From NCBI GenBank assembly GCA_020638135.1, contig JACKJE010000005.1, forward strand, positions 90,417-154,416: DNA of 64,000 nt. The letters are read 5' to 3'. The stretch's first letter is position 1. Each line of letters starts with the position of its first letter. Below the pieces are notes generated by a model. It ran no database searches and had not been told where the DNA came from. It saw only the letters and a program-made list of their open reading frames with translations. The DNA comes from Methylobacteriaceae bacterium (lineage in GTDB: Bacteria; Pseudomonadota; Alphaproteobacteria; Rhizobiales; Beijerinckiaceae). The position numbers and the translations under genes are program-made. Shown here in pieces: positions 45,875 to 56,623 of the stretch.

Positions 45875-48752
45875 GCGGCCTCTGTCGTCGCGGCGCCGAC
45901 GAGCAGCGCGCGCGTCCAGCGCGCTGATCGGATGCCCGAAAGCGTAGCCTTGGGCGTATTCGCACCCGAGCTGGTACAGCTCGATCGCGTCCGATTCCGT
46001 TTCCGCGCCCTCGGCGACGACCTCCATGCCAAGATCATGCGCGAGCCCCACGATGGACCGCAGGATGACGGGGCGCGCGCCCCCGAACCGTTCTGGTGAA
46101 CGAAGGAACGGTCGATCTTGATCGTGTCGAAGGGGAAGCGCTGGAGATAGGAGCGAGCGACGAATAGCCGGTGCCGAAATCGTCGAGCGACAGGCCAGCG
46201 CCGAGCGCCTTGATGCGGGCCGAGCATCTGCGCGGCGTATTCCGGGTTCTCCATCACCAGGCTCTCGGTCAGCTCGAGCTTGAGCGTGCCGCGGATGACG
46301 TCGGATCGGGTCAGCGCGTTCTTCACATCCTGCAGGAGGTCATGGCGCAGCAGCTGGCGCGAGGAGACATTGACGGACGCGAAGATCGGCGGATCGACGT
46401 CGAGCGCCTTCTGCCAGGCGGCGAGTTCGCGCGCGGTCCGTTCGAGGACGAAGACGCCGAGTTCGACGATGACGCCCGTCTCCTCGGCGATCGGAATGAA
46501 GACGTCCGGCCCGAGGCGGCCGAGGCTCGGATGATCCCAGCGCAACAGCGCCTCGAAGCCGGCGACCGTACGATCCTCCAGCCTGACGATCGGCTGGAAG
46601 AAGACCTTGATCTCGCCGCGCGACAGGGCGCGGCGCAGGTCGGCTTCGAGCGCCAGCCTGTCGGAGCGCTGCGCGCGCATGCCGGAGCGGAACACTTCGA
46701 TGCGATTGCCGCCGACCCGCTTGGCGTGGCGCATGGCGAGTTCGGCGTCCTTGAGCATGTCGTCGCGCTTGGCGTGCAGCTGCGGATCGAACAGGGCGAT
46801 GCCCACCGCTCGCTGAAAGCGCGATCTCGCGATCGGCGAAGGAGACCGGCGTCGTCAACGCCCGCCGGATGGTCTCGGCGAGTTGAACGACGTGTTCGGG
46901 ATTGGTTTCCGAGAGAACGATGACGGCGAACGTGTCGCCGGCGACGCGCGCGAGCGTGTCCTGCGGACGCAAACAGGCGCGACAGGCGGCGCGCGCAGCG
47001 GAGAGGAGATCGAATCGCCGGCGGAAATGCCGATCGTGTCGTTGATCTGCTTGAAGCGGTCGAGATCGACGCACAGAACGGTCGGCCGCGCGTTCTCGTT
47101 ACGCGCGAAGGCGAGCGCGGCCTCCAGGCGATCGAAGAACAATTCGCGATTGGGCAGCCCTGTCAGATTGTCGTGCACGGCGTCGTGCAGCAGACGCTCC
47201 TGCGCGGTGCGCTCGTCGGTCACGTCGACCAGCGTGCCGACGACTCGGATCACCTCGCCGTCGGCGCCGACGACGGGCCGGCAGCGCAGGCGGTACCAGA
47301 GATAGTGGCCGTCGCTGGCGCGCAGGCGGAACTCCTCGTTGATCCGGCCGCGGCGCTGTTCGAGCAACGTGTCGAGGCAGGCGCGGTAGCGGTCGCGTTC
47401 GAAGGATGGAGGATGTCGAGCCAGCTGAGGCCGGCCCCTCGAGATCGCCGCGTTCGAGGCCGAGATGGCCTCGACCTCCAGGCTGACGTAAATGTGGTCG
47501 GCCGGCACGTCCCAGTCGAAAATCACGTCGTTGGCGCTGGTGATGGCCAGCGCCTTGCGCTCGACGTCCGAAATCGCGCCCTGCGCCAGTCCGCCGGAGG
47601 CGAAGGCGTTCTGCATGACCGTGAAGCCGATCAGCATGACGATCAGGACGAGGCCGCCGATCAGCGTCGGACCGACGATGTCGTTGGCGATCGTCCCGGT
47701 CACCGCGAAACCGGCCGCGACCACCCAGGCGAGCAGCAGGAACCAGGTCGGGATGAGCATGATCGCCCGCTCGTAGCCGTGCGTCGAGAGATAGACGACG
47801 AGCAGGAGGCCCGCGCCGGCGACGGTCGCGAGCGAAATATGCGCGACGCCGGCGGCGACGGAGGCGTCGTACCAGGCGAGTCCGAGCAGCGCGAGCAGGA
47901 AGACGACCCAGAGCGCGACGACATGCGAGGCGCGCACGTGCCAGCGGTTGAGGTTGAGGTAGGCGAACAGGAAGACGACGAGCGTCGCGGACAGAATAGT
48001 CTCGGCCGACGCACGCCAGAACCGATCTGCCTCCACGCCGACGCCGAACGCCCGCGCGAAGAAGCCGAAGTCGATGCAGACATAGGCGAAGACCGCCCAG
48101 GCAAGCGCGGCGGCGGCCGGGAAGATGACCGCGCTCTTGACCACGACGACGATGGTCAGGAACAGCGCCAGCAGGCCGGAAATGCCGATGACGATGCCCT
48201 TGTAGAGCGTCAGGCTGGTCGCGCGATCCTTGTAGGCGTCGGGATCCCAGAGATAGAGCTGCGGCAGGTTGGGCGTGCGCAATTCGGCGACGTAAGTGAC
48301 GGTCGTGCCCGGATCGAGCGTGACGCGGAAGACGTCGGCGTCGGGATTGTCCTCGGATTCCGGCGGAAAGCCCTGGCTCGCCGTTATGGCGTTAATGCGC
48401 ACGGCGCCGAGATCCGGCCAGATGACGCCCGAACCCACCAGCCGGAAATGCGGCGCGACCAGCAGGCGCTCGATCTGCTCGTCGGTATCGTTGGTGAGCG
48501 CGAAGACGATCCAGGAGGGGCGCGCGCCCTCCTGTTTGGCGCGCACCTCGATACGGCGGACGATGCCGTCGGAGCCCGGCGCGGTCGAGACCTGCAGGCG
48601 GTCGCCCTGGGAGGAATAGGATTCGACGGCGCGCGTCAGATCGATCGCCTGGGAATCGAGCGGCACGCGCACGGATTCGATCGCCTCGGACGGCGCGCAA
48701 CGTCGGCGACCAAGAACCAGCGCAACCAGAAGAAACCGAAGAAACGCACGAA
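45871..48752 (-). pseudogene. 7TM-PAS-GGDEF-EAL signalling protein, frameshifted
   Basis: A membrane-bound cyclic-di-GMP protein. An exported N-terminal domain (VPLDSQAIDLTRAVESYSSQ) is followed by seven helices (IGISGLLALFLTIVVVVKSA onward), a PAS domain (NDVIFDWDVPADHIYVSLEV, then FRLRASDGHYLWYRLRCRPV), a GGDEF domain, and an EAL domain with GFEALLRWDHP, LKLELTESLVMENPE, DTIKIDRSFV and VVAEGAETESDAIELYQLG. The GGDEF site reads AGDTF, so cyclase activity is unlikely while the EAL motifs are intact. Frames change near 48.7, 47.0, 46.8 and 46.2-45.9 kb. The start is uncertain. Confidence 0.85.
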
Positions 48753-48868
48753 ATTCTCTCTCTGCGGGGCCGCCCGTGGAGGCTTGAAATTGAGCGCGGA
48801 CCGGTGAAGCCCTGTTCGTGTCGGAAGTTTGACTGGTAAAGCCTCTCGCCCGTGCGGGCAAGGCGGGC

Positions 48869-49504
48869 TCAGGCGCGCTCGCCGCCCACGTCGCTGCGCG
48901 CGCGCAGGCGCGGCGGTAGCGGCGGGTCGTTTTCCAGCACCGCGAACAGCAGATGATCCTGCCAGCGGCCGTTGATGCGCAGATAGGAGCGCGCCAGCCC
49001 CTCACGCTTGAAACCAGCGCTCTCAAGCACGCGAATCGAGGCGACATTGGTCGGCAGACAGGCCGCCTCGACCCGGTGCAGGCGCAGGCTCGCGAAGGAA
49101 TGGGCGACCGCCGCGCGCAGGGCCCGCGACATGTAACCCTGCCCGGCATAGTCGACGCCGACCCAATAGCCGATCGTGCCCGCCTGGGCGACGCCCCTTC
49201 TGATCTGGCCGATGGTCAGACCGCCGACCAGCGCCTTGTCGCGCGCGCGGAAGATCAACAACGGAAGGGCCTCGTCGCGCGCCATTTCCTCGGCATGGCG
49301 CCGGATGCGCCGGCGGAAGGCGGCGCGGGTCAGGTCGTCGGACGGCCAGACCGGCTCCCAGGGCGTCAGGAAATTGCGGCTGTGCTCGCGCAGGCGGGAC
49401 CATTCGGGAAAGTCGGCCATGTCCGCCGGACGCAGAAAGACGCCGTCGCCGCGCACGAAGGTCGAGACATCATCGTGGCTCGGCGTCAGTCGAAACAGGG
49501 CCAT
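48869..49504 (-). CDS. GNAT family N-acetyltransferase (RimJ/RimL type)
   Basis: A 211-residue GNAT protein: FLRPADMADFPEWSRLREHS, the central GYWVGVDYAGQGYMSRALRA with the acetyl-CoA loop, and HRVEAACLPTNVASIRVLES with AGFKREGLARSYLRINGRWQ. RimJ-like members acetylate N-termini of ribosomal proteins. The frame is continuous, unlike its neighbours. The ATG at 49504 is 60 bases from the M16 peptidase stop, so the two are probably co-transcribed. Confidence 0.92.
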   Translation of the reverse strand: MALFRLTPSHDDVSTFVRGDGVFLRPADMADFPEWSRLREHSRNFLTPWEPVWPSDDLTRAAFRRRIRRHAEEMARDEALPLLIFRARDKALVGGLTIGQIRRGVAQAGTIGYWVGVDYAGQGYMSRALRAAVAHSFASLRLHRVEAACLPTNVASIRVLESAGFKREGLARSYLRINGRWQDHLLFAVLENDPPLPPRLRARSDVGGERA

Positions 49505-49563
49505 GAATCGAGGATCCGCGCTTGCCTCAACGTCTTGCACCCATTCGCCGGCTCGCGCCAGCC

Positions 49564-50830
49564 TCACCCGATGCGCAGACGTTCGGCGACGAGGCCGGCC
49601 GTCAAGGTTCGCGCCGTCGGCCCGACTGCGGCCAGGGTCGGCTGGCTCGCGCCACATTCTGCGGCCGACGGCGCGCAGGTCGTCGAGCGTCGACGATCTA
49701 TTCCTCCACGATTTCGGCGCAAGAGGACGCGGCCGTAGATCATGGTCTGGCGGGCGAGCTGGCTTCGCCCGGGCGGAGCGAGGATCTGAGCGCGGTCAGC
49801 AGGCCGATACCTTCGCCTGCGCCTTTGGCGCGGCGCATCTCCTGCCTCGTCGAGATCGTCGAGCGCCGAGCGCGAGGCAGCCGACGGCGACGCGCGCGAA
49901 TTCGGAGGCGTCGCGCGGATCGGTCGCCGCCTGCAGGCCGAACAGGCCGGTATCGTCGTAGGACCAGTTGAAACTGTCGATCGTATAGGCGAGGCCGCGC
50001 TTTTCGCGCACCTCCTGAAAGAGGCGCGAGGACATGCCGCCGCCGACCGCGCCGGAAAAGACATGGGCGGCGCAGGCGTCCTTGTCCGTGTGGCCGACGC
50101 TCTCGAAGGCGATGACGACATTGGCCTGTTCGGCGCCGTGGCGCGATTTTTCCTCGCCGCCCCGATAGCGCGCGGGCTCGAAAGCCGGCGCATCGACTTG
50201 CGGCATGGCGCCGAACAGGCGTTCGGCGGCGCGTGCGATCTCCGCATGATCGACAGCGCCCGCCGCCGAGACGATGAGCGAATTCGCGCCGTAGAATCGA
50301 TCGAGATAGGCGCGGATCATGCCGGCGTCGAAGGACTTCACCGTCTTTTTCGTGCCGAGGATGGGACGGCCGAGCGGCTGGTCGGGATAGGCCGCGCGGT
50401 CCATCAGCTCCATGACGAGATCGTCGGGATCGTCCTCGACGGCGGCGATCTCCTGCAGGATCACGTTCTTTTCGCGGCCGAGTTCGTGCGGGTCGAAAAC
50501 GGAATCGGTGAGAATGTCGGCGAAGATTTCGAGCGCGCGGTCGACCTCGCCCGGCAGCAGGCGCGCCAGATAGGCGGTGTGTTCGCTCGCCGTCTCGGCG
50601 TTGATGTCGCCGCCCGCTTCCTCGATCTCGGCGGCGATCGTGCGGGCGTCGCGCGTGCGCGTGCCCTTGAAGGCCATGTGCTCGATGAGATGCGACAGGC
50701 CGTGCTGCTCAGCGCTCTCGTTGCGCGAACCGACCGCGACATAGACCGCGACCGAGGCCGTCTCGGCGCCGTCCATGCGGTCGGTGACGATCCGCAGGCC
50801 GGACGGCAGCGTGGTCGTCTCGACGCTCAT
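49564..50830 (-). pseudogene. M16 family metallopeptidase, C-terminus frameshifted
   Basis: A processing-peptidase-like zinc protease. The intact N-terminal 310 residues contain the inverted zinc motif HLIEHMAFKG (HxxEH) with distal EIEEAGGDINAETASEHTAY, and the C-terminal substrate domain begins HVFSGAVGGGMSSRLFQEVR. After about 49.90 kb the reading breaks into several frames (ARQTMIYGRV, then TLAAVGPTARTLTAGLVAER). The ATG at 50830 overlaps the thrC stop (ATGA). Its role in alphaproteobacteria is poorly known. Confidence 0.88.
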
Positions 50831-52247
50831 GCCGCCGTCAACGCGCGCGCGCGGGCGCGAATGAACTTTTCGACCGCGCCGATGTCGTTCGCCACGACGT
50901 CGAAGCGCTCCTCGCGCTCCATGATGTCGGCGAGATGCGGCGGCAGAGCGGGATGCACACCCGTCGCCGCCTTGATCGCATCCGGGAATTTCGCGGGATG
51001 CGCGGTGCCGGCGACGATCATCGGCGTATGCGCATGTTTCGCCAGAGCGCGGAAGCCGGCCGCGACGCCGACCGCCGAATGCGGGTCGAGGATGTAGTCG
51101 CTCGCCTTGTAGACGCGCGCGATTTCCTGGGCCGTCTCCTGCTCGCTGACGCTTGCCGCGTCGAAATCGGCGCGGATCGCCGCCAGCGGGCCCGCTTCGA
51201 TGTCGAAGGCTCCTGCCTGATCGAGCCGCGCCATCAGGTTGCGGATGGCGCCGCCGTCGCGGCCATAGGCGTCGAACAGCAGGCGCTCGAAATTGGAGGA
51301 GACCTGAATGTCCATCGAGGGCGATTGCGTCGCCTTGACGCCGCGCACCTCGTAGCGGCCGGTCGCCAGCGTGCGCGCCAGAATGTCGTTCTCGTTGGTG
51401 GCGATCACGAGACGCTCGATCGGCAGGCCCATCTTCTTCGCGACATAGCCGGCGAGAATGTCGCCGAAATTGCCGGTCGGCACGTGAAGGACACCGGCCG
51501 ATGCGGCGGCGCGCCGAGCGCGACCGCGCTCGTGAAATAATAGACGATCTGCGCGACGACGCGCGCCCAGTTGATCGAATTGACGCCGGTCAAGCCGACA
51601 TCGTCGCGGAAGCGCGCGTCGCGGAACAGACCCTTCAAGATCGCCTGCGCATCGTCGAACGTGCCTTCGAGCGCGATGGCGTGGATGTTGGAATCGGCGA
51701 CCGTCGTCATCTGTCGGCGCTGCACGTCGGACACGCGACCGTGCGGGTACATGATGAAGACGTCGACCTGATCGAGGCCGCGGAAAGCCTCAATGGCCGC
51801 GGCGCCGGTATCGCCCGAAGTCGCGCCGACGACGGTCGCGCGCTTGCCGCGCGCTTTCAGCGCGTAGTTCATGAGCCGGCCGAGCAGCTGCATCGCCACG
51901 TCCTTGAAGGCGAGCGTGGGGCCGTGGAAGAGTTCGAGCAGGAAGAGATTGTCGGAGAGTTGCGCCAGCGGCGTCACCGCCGGGTGGCGGAACGTGCTGT
52001 AGGCGTCCGCGATCATCGCCGACAGGTTTTCGCGCGGAATGGCGTCGCCGACGAAGGGGGCGATGATCGTCTCGGCGGCTTCCGCATAGGTGCGGCCAGC
52101 GAGCCCCGCAATGGTGGAGGCGTGAAGCTGCGGATAGGTTTCGGGCAGGTAGAGCCCGCCGTCGGTCGCGAGGCCAGCCAGCGCCGTCTCGGTGAAATTC
52201 AGCGCGGGCGCTTCGCCGCGGGTGGAAATGTAGCGCACGTCGGTCAT
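50827..52247 (-). pseudogene. thrC: Threonine synthase, one frameshift
   Basis: ThrC converts O-phosphohomoserine to threonine with PLP. The N-terminal part (ATG at 52247, TDVRYISTRGEAPALNFTET, FHGPTLAFKDVAMQLLGRLM with the PLP lysine, VVGATSGDTGAAAIEAFRG) runs to about 51.50 kb. The rest continues in another frame from VPTGNFGDILAGYVAKKMGL to the normal end. A single base change near 51.49 kb explains it. The enzyme is needed for threonine synthesis, so this is probably a consensus error. It is followed by the M16 peptidase and GNAT genes. Confidence 0.92.
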
Positions 52248-52316
52248 TCCCGGATTGATCGCGCCGGGGTTTAGCATGGAATTGGGGCCTTGGGGGAACC
52301 GGATCGCTGCCCTGCC

Positions 52317-53420
52317 CTACCGCCGCCCCTGCGCCAGCTTCGCCGCCTCCGGCATCGCCCGCAGGCGCAGCATGGCGACGACGCCGAGCGCCGGCCCGAT
52401 CGCCAGCGCGGAGAAGGCGTAGCGCCAGCCGACGCGTGCGACGACATAGGGCATCAGGTGAATGCTGACGAGCGTGAGCGCAAAGCCGATGGAAGTCTGG
52501 AGCGTCAGCATGGAGCCGCGCAGGCTGTCGTCGCTGAGTTCCGCCACGGACGCCGAGAATTGTGCGGAATCGGCGATGACCGACACGCCCCAGACGATCG
52601 CCACGAGCATGACGAGCCAGACCGGTCCGCCGAACGCGAAGCCGATGGCGAGACAGCAGGCGCCGCTGACGATCATGGCGGCGCTGGTGACGAGCGTGCG
52701 GCCGAGGCGGTCGGCATACCAGCCGCCGGCGAAGGCGCCGAGCGCGCCGGTCGCGATGACGAGGAAAGCGGCAAGATGCGCGTCGAGCGGCGGCGTATCG
52801 CCGTAGCGGGCGGCGAAACTCGCCGCCAGAAAGGCCGCGATCCACGCCCACATGGCGTAGAGTTCCCACATATGGCCGAAATAGCCGAAGTTCGCCTGGC
52901 GCAGCGCCTTGTTGCGCCAGCCTTGCAGAGCGTTGGACAGGCGGAAGGCCGGCGCGCGCGCGGTTCGGCCCGAGCGAGACGAAGCGCACGAAGACCGCCG
53001 CCAGAGCCGCGCCGCCGGCCGAGGCGAGCACGGTCGCGCGCCAGTCGAAACCGCTGAGGCTCGCCGCCAGATGCGGCGTCGCCGAGCCAAAGGTCAGCGC
53101 GCCGACCAAAATGCCGATCAGCAGGCCGAGATCGCCGCGCGCCCAGGTCGCGACCATGGCCATGCCGACCGGATGGGAGGCGGAGCGCCGGCCATGGACG
53201 CGCTGGCGAATGACAGGAAGCGCAGCAGGGGCGCGATCGGCGAACATGGCGGCAGGTCGATCGCCAGCGCAGCGATGGCGTCGTCGCGTGACGGCGGCGA
53301 CAAGCGCGCAGACGAGCGCAAATTGCTGCTTGATCTGCCCCATGTTGCGCGAAGGTGGAGAGCGCCGGTCGGGGACCAGCGTCAGGCGGAGGCGCTCGCT
53401 GACGTCGGCGTGCCGACGAC
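52317..53420 (-). pseudogene. MFS transporter, frameshifted N-terminus
   Basis: The C-terminal half is intact (WRNKALRQANFGYFGHMWEL, GALGAFAGGWYADRLGRTLV, RVGWRYAFSALAIGPALGVV). The middle (GMAMVATWARGDLGLLIGIL, VGALTFGSATPHLAASLSGF) lies in a second frame, and fragments of the first helices (APLLRFLSFASASMAG) in a third. It belongs to a Hyphomicrobiales MFS group of unknown substrate. The true start is not resolvable. I take it to be near 53.4 kb. Confidence 0.7.
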
Positions 53421-53647
53421 ATGATCCTGGGCCGGCCTGGCAACGATTGCTGTGATCGGGTCAGCAGGCGCTTCGTCATCCGCCGGCCGAGATTTGTCAA
53501 AATTGCAGCATCGCGTAAGCATCATCAAAAATCTGCCCCATCGCGGCGTTGGCGGCGAACCACCTCGAGAGCGCGGCGACTTCAGCGCAAGCAGCAGGGC
53601 GATGGAGCGCAATCGTACCCGGTCGCTCGCCCGTCATCGCGCGCGCC
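53421..53647. other. Gap between the MFS and SURF1 genes, no confident gene
   Basis: About 230 bases with only short open frames in all directions. The minus strand may hold the missing start of the MFS gene. I see no RNA gene, repeat or promoter here. Confidence 0.4.
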
Positions 53648-54670
53648 TCACCGTCGGCGAGCCGGCGAGTTTTCCCGCCGCAGACGCCCGCGCGCCCAGA
53701 TGCTAAAAGACGACGAGCAGCGTCGCTGCGCCAGTCCGAACCACGTCAATGCATTAGGAGAGGTGGTTGTTGAACAATCGACCGAATCCAGAACTTCCGT
53801 CGCGCCGCCGTGCGGCCAGCCTTTGGCGTTCGGATCGGCGTCGAGCGTCGATCGCGAAAGGGGCGACGCCGTTCAGCTTCATTGCAGCCGCCATGGCGGC
53901 GGGATCGCGGCTGAATTGCCACATCCGCAACAAAGGCGGCCGGCTCGTCGGCGGGCGTGATGTAGTCGGCATGGCTACATGTTCCTGTCAGACACCCTCC
54001 GGCGGGCGCATCAGCCCCAGCAAACACGCCGACCTTCCACATCGAACCACGGCGGCGTAGGACGTTGCGCGTCGCCGCCGTGATTGTCCTTCCAGGCGAG
54101 CGGCGCGAAGCCGCGGTCGACCAGAACGATTCCGCCGCCGCCGAGCGCGAATCGCGGCGCGCCCTGACCTCGTCGGCGGCGCGTGAACTCGTTGCGGTCT
54201 TCCGGCGCGCATAAGGCCGGTCGCACCGGCCGCGCGGCCGTGCGGTTCGGCCTGGCGCAGGCGAGCGGGCGAAGCCGCGGTTGACAGAACCGTCCCGCCC
54301 TATCGAGCGCGAACGGCGTCATCACCTGATAGCCCGGCCGACGTTGCGGTCGGCTACAGCGGGCGCGGAACCGCGTCGTAGATCAGGATTTCACCCGGCA
54401 GATAATGTCCGCGCGCGCGGACATGGCGGTAGTCGTAATCGTCGGGGCGCAGGGCAGCCCATTGCGGCTGCGCGGGCAGATTTTCGGGCGGCTGGTGAAT
54501 GCGCGCCGCGATGCGCGCGATCAGCGCCTCTTTTTCCAGCCCAGCGAGCGCTCGACCTGCCAGAGAACGCCGCGCGAATCAGGATACGACCGAAGGCGGA
54601 GCGCCGAAGGCGATCGCGGGGCTGGATTGCGCGCGCTTCGCGGAAGGCAGCGTCGCCGTTCCAGGGATCA
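53648..54670 (-). pseudogene. SURF1 family cytochrome oxidase assembly protein, heavily frameshifted
   Basis: Minus-strand pieces in three frames align in order with SURF1. They are ARIAARIHQPPENLPAQPQW with AALRPDDYDYRHVRARGHY, then YLPGEILIYDAVPRPL, QVMTPFAL, IVLVDRGFAPLAWKD, FSRDPAAMAAAMKLNGVAPF, and NNHLS followed by ALTWFGLA and WARGRLRREN. SURF1 assists heme a insertion into cytochrome c oxidase, and this is its usual place after coxC-DUF983. Four or more indels are needed. The first transmembrane helix cannot be recovered, so the start is approximate. Confidence 0.75.
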
Positions 54671-54675
54671 CATCG

Positions 54676-55047
54676 CTACTCCAGCCGGCCCTGCTCGGCC
54701 TTGTTGGCGTATTGCAGGGCGACGAGCACGCCCTTGAGCGGGCGCAGCATGCCGAGGCAGACGATCAGAGTCAGCGGCAGGAAGATCACGAAATAGACCC
54801 ACATCGGCGGCTCATAGCTGACTTCCAGCCAGAGCGCCGCGCCGACGATGATGAATCCCGCAATCAGCATGACGAAGATCGCCGGGCCGTCGCCGGCGTC
54901 GGCGAATTTGTAGTCGAGGCCGCAATGATCGCACTTGTCCGCAACGGTGATGAAGCCTTTGAACATCTTGCCCTCGCCGCAGCGCGGGCAGCGGCCGGCC
55001 ATGCCGGTCGAAGTGGGCGAGAGCGGCGGATACTGGTCATAAGCCAT
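54676..55047 (-). CDS. DUF983 family membrane protein
   Basis: A 123-residue protein with two CxxC pairs in GRCPRCGEGKMFKGF and DKCDHCGLDYKFADAGDGPA, then two hydrophobic helices. DUF983 proteins accompany the cytochrome c oxidase assembly cluster in alphaproteobacteria, and their function is not known. The ATG at 55047 is chosen over one at 55077. It sits 69 bases after coxC and just before SURF1. Confidence 0.9.
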   Translation of the reverse strand: MAYDQYPPLSPTSTGMAGRCPRCGEGKMFKGFITVADKCDHCGLDYKFADAGDGPAIFVMLIAGFIIVGAALWLEVSYEPPMWVYFVIFLPLTLIVCLGMLRPLKGVLVALQYANKAEQGRLE

Positions 55048-55116
55048 GGCGGGCGTCCAATCGGGCCTCAAAAGCAAAGGGCGGGCCGAAGCCGCCCCCG
55101 ATCGATGCGACTGGCG

Positions 55117-55983
55117 TCAGTGGCCGTGCGCGATATGCGCGCCCCACGATCCCCAGACGTAGATGCAGGCGAACAGGAACAGCCAGACCACGTCGACGAA
55201 ATGCCAGTACCAGGCGGCGAATTCGAAGCCGAGATGCTGCCTGGGCGTGAACTGGCCCTTTGGCGCGCGGATCAGGCAGACGATCAGGAAGATCGTGCCG
55301 ATGATCACGTGGAAGCCGTGGAAGCCGGTCGCCATGAAGAAGGTCGCGCCGTAGATCGAGTTCTTGAACGCGAACGGCGCGTGGGCGTATTCGTAGCCCT
55401 GCACGAAGCTGAAGATCAGGCCGAGCACGATCGTCGCCATCAGGCCCTTCTTCAGACCCTCGCGGTCGCCGTTCAGCAGCGCGTGATGCGCCCAGGTGAC
55501 CGTCGTGCCGGAGGTGAGCAGCAGCAGCGTGTTGAGCAGCGGCAGATGCCAGGGATCGAGAACCTCGATGCCCTTCGGCGGCCAGTGACCGCCGGTGAAT
55601 TCCACGCGCGCGTACTGGATCGCCTCGCCCGAGAACAGGCTCGCGTCGAAGAAGGCCCAGAACCAGGCGACGAAGAACATCACCTCCGAGGAGATGAACA
55701 GGATCATGCCGTAGCGGTGGGAGAGCTGGACGACGCGGGTGTGGTCGCCGGTCTCGGCCTCGTGCACCACGTCCGACCACCAGGCGATCATGACATAGAG
55801 CACGCCGATCAGGCCCGCGCCGAAGATGTAAGGGCCGACATGCAGGCCGAACATCTTCAGGTTCTTCATCCAGAAGATGGCGCCGACCGCGAGCACGAAG
55901 GCCGAGATCGAGCCGACGAGCGGCCAGGGGCTCGGATTGACGAGATGATAATCGTGATTTGGCTTCGCGTGACCGTCCGCCAT
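55117..55983 (-). CDS. coxC: Cytochrome c oxidase subunit III
   Basis: A 288-residue subunit III of the aa3-type oxidase with seven helices. Typical segments are YHLVNPSPWPLVGSISAF, GMILFISSEVMFFVAWFWAF with the conserved EVMFF glutamate, and ATGFHGFHVIIGTIFLIV. It stabilises the catalytic subunit I. Clean reading frame, about 45 bases after ctaG. Confidence 0.97.
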   Translation of the reverse strand: MADGHAKPNHDYHLVNPSPWPLVGSISAFVLAVGAIFWMKNLKMFGLHVGPYIFGAGLIGVLYVMIAWWSDVVHEAETGDHTRVVQLSHRYGMILFISSEVMFFVAWFWAFFDASLFSGEAIQYARVEFTGGHWPPKGIEVLDPWHLPLLNTLLLLTSGTTVTWAHHALLNGDREGLKKGLMATIVLGLIFSFVQGYEYAHAPFAFKNSIYGATFFMATGFHGFHVIIGTIFLIVCLIRAPKGQFTPRQHLGFEFAAWYWHFVDVVWLFLFACIYVWGSWGAHIAHGH

Positions 55984-56029
55984 CTTCCTTCCCCTTCCGG
56001 CCGTTCGGCCGCATGCGACTTTCTTTAAG

Positions 56030-56623
56030 TCAGATCCTGGATTTCGGCGCCGCCTGCTCGGCCGAGCGGGCGGGCTTCTTCGATTCGAAAAACGTGTAGG
56101 ACAGAGTGAGCTGGTCGACGCCCTTCATCGCCTCGTCCTTCTCCAGCGCGGGATCGAGGAAGAAGACGACAGGCCATTCGGCGCTCTCCTTCGGGCCGAG
56201 CGTCTGCTCGGAGAAGCAGAAGCAGCTCAGCTTGTCGAAATACCCGCCCGCCTGATCGGGCGTGACATTATAGGCCGCGGTCGCGGAGATCGCGTGATCG
56301 GTGAGATTGGTGACGCGATAGAAGACGGTCTTGGTCTCGCCGGTGCGCAGCGTGATTTCTTTGGTCTCGGGCTCGAAGGCCCATGGCAGATTGCCGCCAA
56401 CATTGGAATCGAAGCGCACGGTCATGACGCGCTCGCCGGGCTTTGCGGGCGCGACATGGGCGCGCTGCGTGGTGCCGCCGTAGCCGGTGACGGCGCAGAA
56501 CATGCGGTAGAGCGGCACGGCCGCGAAAGACAGGCCGAGCATCAGGCCGGCGACGCCGACCGTCGCGATGGCCGACAGGCGCCGGCTGCGCGTCGAACCC
56601 GTCTGCGGCGCGGGCGCGTTCAT
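56030..56623 (-). CDS. ctaG: Cytochrome c oxidase assembly protein CtaG/Cox11
   Basis: A 197-residue Cox11-type copper chaperone that builds CuB in subunit I. One N-terminal helix (TVGVAGLMLGLSFAAVPLYR) is followed by FCAVTGYGGTTQRA and the periplasmic beta domain with the copper-binding motif LSCFCFSEQTL. The ATG overlaps the preceding stop as TGATG. Confidence 0.96.
   Translation of the reverse strand: MNAPAPQTGSTRSRRLSAIATVGVAGLMLGLSFAAVPLYRMFCAVTGYGGTTQRAHVAPAKPGERVMTVRFDSNVGGNLPWAFEPETKEITLRTGETKTVFYRVTNLTDHAISATAAYNVTPDQAGGYFDKLSCFCFSEQTLGPKESAEWPVVFFLDPALEKDEAMKGVDQLTLSYTFFESKKPARSAEQAAPKSRI

Noticed and set aside
40461..54670. A large island of true pseudogenes
   Set aside because: The lesions are single-base indels across essential genes with otherwise intact coding sequence, which fits consensus error better than decay.
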